From Gemmatimonadota bacterium (lineage in GTDB: Bacteria > Gemmatimonadota > Gemmatimonadetes > Gemmatimonadales > GWC2-71-9), in NCBI GenBank assembly GCA_016880225.1, contig JAEHDT010000117.1, positions 1-8,310 of the forward strand: 8,310 bases of DNA, given 5' to 3'. Below the pieces are notes generated by a model. That model saw only the letters and a program-made list of their open reading frames with translations. It was not told the origin of the DNA and did no database searches. Both the position numbers and the translations under genes were made by a program. Position 1 is the first letter of the stretch; the number at the start of each line of letters is the position of its first letter. Of the stretch, positions 7,083 through 8,310 are shown piece after piece.

Positions 7083-7140
7083 AAACGGTTGCAGCGAATA
7101 TTATGGTCCCACGGGCCGAGTCGTGCATGCGGCACCGTTT
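7083..7140. repeat. Inverted AAACGGT / ACCGTTT pair flanking the candidate promoter
   Basis: AAACGGT (7083-7089) and its exact reverse complement ACCGTTT (7134-7140) lie 44 bases apart, one on each side of the AT-rich candidate -10. The adjoining inner bases are also partly alike. This arrangement would suit paired operator half-sites of a repressor, but seven-base matches can occur by chance. Confidence 0.25.
7100..7105 (-). promoter_or_regulatory. Candidate -10 element for the M16 pair
   Basis: CATAAT on the minus strand matches five of six bases of the TATAAT consensus and is the only AT-rich patch in this gap. A start about seven bases downstream would give a leader of roughly 40 bases before the ATG at 7054. 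No good -35 hexamer sits at the usual distance. The overlapping plus-strand bases 7099-7104 read TATTAT, also five of six, with ATGACA 15 bases upstream (7078-7083), so the patch could serve both directions. Sequence inspection only. Confidence 0.35.
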
Positions 7141-7166
7141 TCCCACCAGATTCGAACACAGTGACG

Positions 7167-7184
7167 CCGGAAACCCGATTCCGG
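7167..7184. repeat. Perfect inverted repeat CCGGAA-N6-TTCCGG between divergent genes
   Basis: Six-base arms (7167-7172 and 7179-7184) surround the spacer ACCCGA. The element lies 36 bases before the ATG of the small hydrophobic gene and upstream of the M16 candidate promoter. It could be a binding site for a dimeric regulator or a small hairpin in the leader of the plus-strand gene. No U-tract follows it. Confidence 0.35.
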
Positions 7185-7206
7185 TAAGTTGCGTAGGGCG
7201 CGCGAC

Positions 7207-7212
7207 AAGGAG
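7207..7212 (+). promoter_or_regulatory. Ribosome-binding site of the small hydrophobic gene
   Basis: AAGGAG, close to the full Shine-Dalgarno consensus, lies eight bases before the ATG at 7221. This is the strongest such site in the window and is the main reason to accept the short gene after it as real. Confidence 0.7.
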
Positions 7213-7220
7213 ATGGGCTC

Positions 7221-7484
7221 ATGGTCGGACTGTTGATCGGACTGGCGGCGTTGGGCGGCGGCTTCGTGGCCACGCGGGACTTCGTGCGGCGGCGGCTGCG
7301 CTTCGTGGATGCCGTGCAGCGGCCCGCGGCGCCGCTGCTGGCCGGCCTCGCCGCCACGGCGATCGCGCTCCCGGTGGCCGCGCTCCCGCTCGTGACGGTG
7401 TGGACGGCGGCGGCGTTCGGGGTGGGCGTGGCCGGGGGCGTGGCGAGCGGCCGCCGGCCGCCACGGCTCCCGCCGGGCGACTAG
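7221..7484 (+). CDS. Small hydrophobic membrane protein of unknown function
   Basis: An 87-residue protein that I do not recognise. Hydrophobic segments lie at about residues 2-17, 36-53 and 56-75, with a strongly basic stretch between the first two (RDFVRRRLRFVDAVQR, 19-34) and a basic, Pro-rich tail. It is probably an inner-membrane protein; by the positive-inside rule the basic loop and the tail should face the cytoplasm. It starts with ATG after a strong AAGGAG site and stands alone on its strand, divergent from the M16 pair and convergent with the HD-GYP-like gene, with which it shares a CTAG at the stop codons. The Gly/Ala-rich composition resembles small stress or envelope proteins, but no family can be named. 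The antisense frames have no comparable start signal. Confidence 0.65.
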   Translation: MVGLLIGLAALGGGFVATRDFVRRRLRFVDAVQRPAAPLLAGLAATAIALPVAALPLVTVWTAAAFGVGVAGGVASGRRPPRLPPGD

Positions 7485-8310
7485 ACGACCTTCAATCCTG
7501 CCTCGGGCGCCGCGATCTCGGGCCGGCCCGACACCGCCCGCAGCGCCCGCACCGCCTCCCGCGCGAACGTCTTCCCCGCGCCCTTCTCGACCTCCTCGAG
7601 CGCGCTCCACTTCGGGAACGCCGGGCGGACCGGGGTCGCCGTCTGCAGCGTCTCGAACGCGTCGGCCACGGCAAGGATCTTCACCGTCAACGGCAGCGGC
7701 AGCGCCTCGATGTCCCAGTCCTCGCCCACGATCTCGTAGTAGTGGCCGTACTCGCCGATGATCTCGGCGGCGCCGCGCATGGCGCGCGCCACGCTCACCG
7801 ACGAGTCCGTCACCGAGCGGGAAAGCAACCGCAGCAACCGCTGGTCACGTGTTCCCACCTCGTGCAACAGCGCCGCGACCCGCAGGTTCTCGACGTCGTC
7901 GGGCGCGAGCTTCAGCTCCCGGCCGATGGCGGCGGCGACGTCCGCCACCCGGTTCGAGTGGCCCTGCTGGTTTCGTTCGGTGGACTCGATGTGGTAGGTC
8001 AGGAGCTCGAGCGTCGCCAAGTACGCGTTCTTCACTTCGGCGAGCCGGGTCTCCCGCTGCTCCGCCAGCGCGCCGACGACGTACCCCGTGAGAATGAGGA
8101 ACCCCGCCCACGGCGTCAATGCGAGCCAGGCGTCGAGGTAGAAGCCCGGCAGCATGTCGAGACCCTGTACGTACTGGTAGAAGAAGACGAGGGCGACGAC
8201 GAACACGCCCGCCATCACCGCGAACCGCCGTCCGCCGTAGAACCCGGCGAGAATCATCGGCAGATAGTAGAAGCTCAGGAACGCGAACTTCTGGTCCACG
8301 AGATCGTGGA
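7481..8310 (-). CDS. Membrane-anchored degenerate HD-GYP-like protein (N-terminus cut)
   Basis: The frame is open to the right window edge, so the true start may lie beyond it; the first start codon inside is a GTG at 8299, giving 272 residues (numbering used here). Hydrophobic segments at about 7-20, 25-45 and 59-78 form a membrane region, followed by a charged helix (79-108) and an HD-type domain (110-255). The domain follows the HD-GYP pattern (HSNRVADVAAAIG, LRVAALLHEVG, KILAVADAFETLQT, EEVEKGAGKTF), but key positions are changed: HD is His146-Glu147, the DIGK lysine is Thr150, the paired HH is HYY, and the GYP segment is absent (GEDWDIEALPLP). HD-GYP enzymes hydrolyse cyclic di-GMP; this one probably does not, and may sense and relay signals by protein contact. 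Family fairly sure, activity doubtful. It ends at the shared CTAG with the small hydrophobic gene. Confidence 0.8.
   Translation of the reverse strand, partial: HDLVDQKFAFLSFYYLPMILAGFYGGRRFAVMAGVFVVALVFFYQYVQGLDMLPGFYLDAWLALTPWAGFLILTGYVVGALAEQRETRLAEVKNAYLATLELLTYHIESTERNQQGHSNRVADVAAAIGRELKLAPDDVENLRVAALLHEVGTRDQRLLRLLSRSVTDSSVSVARAMRGAAEIIGEYGHYYEIVGEDWDIEALPLPLTVKILAVADAFETLQTATPVRPAFPKWSALEEVEKGAGKTFAREAVRALRAVSGRPEIAAPEAGLKVV

Noticed and set aside
7849..8111. Short open frames on both strands inside the HD-GYP-like gene.
   Set aside because: Highly Arg/Ala/Pro-rich shadow frames without ribosome-binding sites; the HD-type frame has clear family motifs.
1..8310. Search for tRNA, rRNA, CRISPR arrays, insertion sequences, attachment sites and classical stem-plus-U-tract terminators.
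   Set aside because: None seen by eye on either strand; weakly structured RNAs could be missed without covariance models.

Overview
The window is GC-rich chromosomal DNA from a Gram-negative-type bacterium. Exported peptidases dominate, genes are packed almost end to end, and TAG/TGA stops are used throughout. The C-terminal style of the M1 peptidase, the S9 and M16 peptidases with N-terminal signals, and the codon use resemble Gemmatimonadota or a similar soil/sediment lineage. That assignment rests on protein style only; there is no rRNA or other marker here. I see no mobile element, CRISPR array, tRNA, rRNA or phage gene.

Layout: (1) 1-455 (+), the C-terminal end of an M1-family metallopeptidase cut by the window edge. 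(2) 452-3136 (-), a tight three-gene unit read right to left: an unrecognised 87-aa protein, an exported S9 prolyl-oligopeptidase-family serine peptidase, and a 126-aa membrane protein with about four helices. (3) 3207-4202 (+), a complete FabH-type ketoacyl-ACP synthase III, divergent from unit 2 across a 70-base gap that holds a G-quadruplex-type motif. (4) 4206-7054 (-), two overlapping M16-family peptidase genes. The first-translated carries the zinc-binding HxxEH; the second has lost it but keeps the R/Y substrate-binding pair, so together they look like one split heterodimeric protease. (5) 7221-7484 (+), a small hydrophobic protein, divergent from the M16 pair across 166 bases with candidate regulatory repeats. 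(6) 7481-8310 (-), a membrane-anchored, degenerate HD-GYP-like protein open at the right edge.

How it fits together: three units (M1, S9, M16 pair) encode extracytoplasmic peptide or protein degradation, consistent with a protein-scavenging heterotroph. FabH and the HD-GYP-like protein have no evident functional link to them. All three convergent gene pairs end within 3 bases of each other or overlap, so no room is left for ordinary terminators. I did not find a clear undescribed system. The items most worth a second look are the complementary M16 pair, the HD-GYP-like protein with lost metal ligands, the two unrecognised genes coupled to the S9 peptidase, and the small structured elements in the two divergent gaps.
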